A DNA stretch of 14,857 bases from Candidatus Woesearchaeota archaeon CG11_big_fil_rev_8_21_14_0_20_43_8 (GTDB taxonomy: Archaea; Nanobdellota; Nanobdellia; Woesearchaeales; CG08-08-20-14), in the NCBI GenBank assembly GCA_002762705.1, contig PCVE01000049.1, positions 1 through 14,857 of the forward strand, read 5' to 3'. Positions 13,332 to 14,857 of the stretch are shown here, in pieces (position 1 is the stretch's first letter; each line of letters starts with the position of its first letter). Both the position numbers and the translations under genes were made by a program. The notes under the pieces are model-generated. The model did no database searches. It had not been told where the DNA came from and saw only the letters and a program-made list of their open reading frames with translations.

Positions 13332-13951
13332 GCCATCTTTCTCTCTATCGAATATACGACAACTTCAAGGATACCAAAATATTTTTTGTCAGACCTGACA
13401 TCACGAAGCGTGACTGGCAGAAGCACGACACGCGAATTCATCTGGTCTCCCGCATCAAGTGTGGCTGTAGGCTGGCCGTCATAGAATGTGAATTCTGCTG
13501 TCTTCTCCACATTATCGACAGCAGGGGTTGGATACAGGTCAGTCGTGCCTCCAGATTGATCGGCTACTGTTATCGTCGCTTTAAGAGGAATCGCCGGATC
13601 CACTTCTGGATATACTGTCTTTATGCTTATGGTCGCGTATGTGAAAAGATCATAATAATGTATCTTGAAATCAGGATGGTCTGACGTCGTGCTCAAAGCC
13701 ATCAATTTAAGCATATCTATGCACGCCCCCTGCTCGACGCTCCCTTCTGTGCATTGGATCTCGGGAAGCTGCGATACCATGAGCGCGATCTCGACCATCT
13801 TCTGTTCGTCAAGCTCGATGCGTTTCGATGACGCTTCGCCTTTTGAATAGACGAAGTAGAAGAACATGCCAAATCCGATGAGCATCGCGAAGAATACCAA
13901 AGTGAATATGCTCTCGAGCATCTTCAATTGCGCTTTTCTTATCTTTCTCAT
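13328..13951 (-). CDS. Pilin-like membrane-anchored protein, 207 aa
   Basis: It opens MRKIRKAQLKMLESIFTLVF, with a basic motif, Glu ahead of a hydrophobic helix (about 14-34), and then a charged helical linker (SKGEASSKRIELDEQKMVE). This is pilin-like, but the usual Gly is replaced by Ala-Gln, so prepilin-peptidase processing is uncertain. The outer domain has two close cysteines (CTEGSVEQGACID) and is otherwise beta-rich. The start lies one base after the stop of the upstream gene (TAA-A-ATG) with no ribosome site, and its end overlaps the 211-aa gene by four bases. Together these make a co-translated set. No function can be assigned beyond a probable surface subunit. Confidence 0.75.
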   Translation of the reverse strand: MRKIRKAQLKMLESIFTLVFFAMLIGFGMFFYFVYSKGEASSKRIELDEQKMVEIALMVSQLPEIQCTEGSVEQGACIDMLKLMALSTTSDHPDFKIHYYDLFTYATISIKTVYPEVDPAIPLKATITVADQSGGTTDLYPTPAVDNVEKTAEFTFYDGQPTATLDAGDQMNSRVVLLPVTLRDVRSDKKYFGILEVVVYSIERKMA

Positions 13952-13952
13952 T

Positions 13953-14857
13953 TTAGTATATCGATGGACAGGATTCCACCTGCGCTTCGTTGTTATATCC
14001 TTCTATGCTTGAGACTGTTTCATAGAACGATTTTGTCGTAGAAGACACGATTTCATTTCCGTCCTTATCTTTTCCGACCATGTCCTTTGTATCCAAAAAA
14101 TCAAGTTTCATAGACGAAAGGGCGTTGAATTCTCCATGTGCGCTCCCGTATATAGATTCACAGGTGCTGAAGCTTTCGCTTTTCGCCCAGTTTGTGAGGG
14201 CGCTTGTGCGCCTTGAATAGAGTGTGAATACCATTCCTGCCGAAGTCATGGCTACATTCATTGATTGCTCATATACTTTTGGATCTGAGAATATCGCGCC
14301 ATACAAAGTGGCGTCGCCATAGAACGCATCCGGATTGCTGAAAGATTCTTCTGCTGTCCCCGGCCATCTCGACCAGATATCGACAGTGCCTGATTCAAAT
14401 GTATCAGTGCCTTCGAATAGCTTCACGTCGACTATGGATCCGCCCATAGGATGGCTTTTGAGCTTTTCCTTGATCTTATATAGGTTGTCTGCGGTGTTTA
14501 TCATAGTCTTGCAATCTGCGACTTCGCCAATGACGACGACGCGGATATGCATGGCCTTGCTGAATTGCATCGTAGGTAAAAGGAGATCAACGCATTTCTC
14601 GACAGTCTCTACATTCACATCCTTTGGGATATCATCCAGAAAATCAGTGATATCATCATACAAGACATTTCCGACGCTTACACTAGTGTGTTTTGGTGGA
14701 GATATGCTTGATCCGACGACAAAATAGTACTTCACTTTCGGGCTTGTCACATATAGGAAGTTCGCGATCCTGAATGGGATAGACCAGTCGCGCGACCATA
14801 CGATCATCTTGTTTCCTTCTATCTTATGCGGGCCGAACACTGTGCCAAGCTTGATCG
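13953..14857 (-). CDS. Uncharacterised probable surface protein, 5'-truncated by window edge
   Basis: The frame is open to the right edge (I-K-L-G-T before a possible GTG start at 14840), and no ribosome site precedes that GTG, so the true start is probably beyond the window. About 300 residues are visible. They include an aromatic, beta-like region (MIVWSRDWSIPFRIANFLYV, YYFVVGSSI), an alpha/beta core (HIRVVVIGEVADCKTM, NLYKIKEKLKS), a segment rich in Asp/Phe/Tyr, and a C-terminal region with three cysteines. There is one Met/Val-rich patch (MNVAMTSAGMVFTLYS) but no clear membrane helix. I do not recognise the family. One base separates it from the pilin-like gene downstream, so it is likely part of the same surface apparatus. 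Confidence 0.65.
   Translation of the reverse strand, partial: IKLGTVFGPHKIEGNKMIVWSRDWSIPFRIANFLYVTSPKVKYYFVVGSSISPPKHTSVSVGNVLYDDITDFLDDIPKDVNVETVEKCVDLLLPTMQFSKAMHIRVVVIGEVADCKTMINTADNLYKIKEKLKSHPMGGSIVDVKLFEGTDTFESGTVDIWSRWPGTAEESFSNPDAFYGDATLYGAIFSDPKVYEQSMNVAMTSAGMVFTLYSRRTSALTNWAKSESFSTCESIYGSAHGEFNALSSMKLDFLDTKDMVGKDKDGNEIVSSTTKSFYETVSSIEGYNNEAQVESCPSIY

Noticed and set aside
1..14857. tRNA, rRNA, CRISPR array, insertion sequence or attachment site
   Set aside because: I saw no cloverleaf-like sequence, spaced direct repeats, transposase motifs or terminal repeats on reading both strands.

Overview
The window looks like chromosome from an archaeon, most likely a DPANN lineage such as Woesearchaeota or Pacearchaeota. 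The lineage is inferred from gene style; no rRNA is present. The evidence is a two-OB-fold archaeal replication protein A, archaeal FtsZ, TATA-box promoters placed for leaderless or short-leader mRNAs, GGTGAT-type Shine-Dalgarno sites, and many short genes with archaeal class III (pilin-like) N-termini, meaning a basic KKG-type motif directly before a hydrophobic helix.

Layout. Positions 1-1409 (+ strand) hold the 3' part of ftsZ, a coupled 59-codon single-pass membrane protein, and a 71-aa winged-helix protein. An RPA-like gene (1430-2674, - strand) converges on them. From 2779 to the right edge every gene is on the minus strand. They form three consecutive groups, read right to left. (a) 14857-12372: a secreted or surface protein cut by the window edge, two pilin-like proteins, and a small Cys-rich pilin-like protein with its own promoter. 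(b) 12064-8188: a 43-aa mini-pilin, a 365-aa Cys-rich anchored protein, a 55-aa mini-pilin, a 280-aa anchored protein, a 91-aa pilin-like protein with a thrombospondin-3-type calcium motif, and an anchored SGNH hydrolase. (c) 8142-2779: an anchored Amidase_3-like protein, two pilin-like proteins, an anchored Amidase_2-like protein, and a Sec-exported lytic transglycosylase with Fn3-like domains. Groups (b) and (c) each start with a TATA box about 26 bp before the ATG. Genes within groups overlap or are separated by a single base.

How the genes may work together. The cluster combines about ten pilin-like membrane anchors with four domains of peptidoglycan-hydrolase type: SLT transglycosylase, Amidase_3, Amidase_2 and SGNH esterase. 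The SLT and SGNH catalytic residues are intact. Both amidase domains keep the fold's hallmark sequence but have lost their zinc ligands, which suggests glycan binding or a scaffold role rather than catalysis. Archaea do not make murein, so the reasonable hypotheses are a pilus-like surface machine that attaches to or opens the envelope of a partner or prey cell, or one that remodels an unknown archaeal wall polymer. The assembly ATPase, platform protein and prepilin peptidase expected for a pilus are not in the window.
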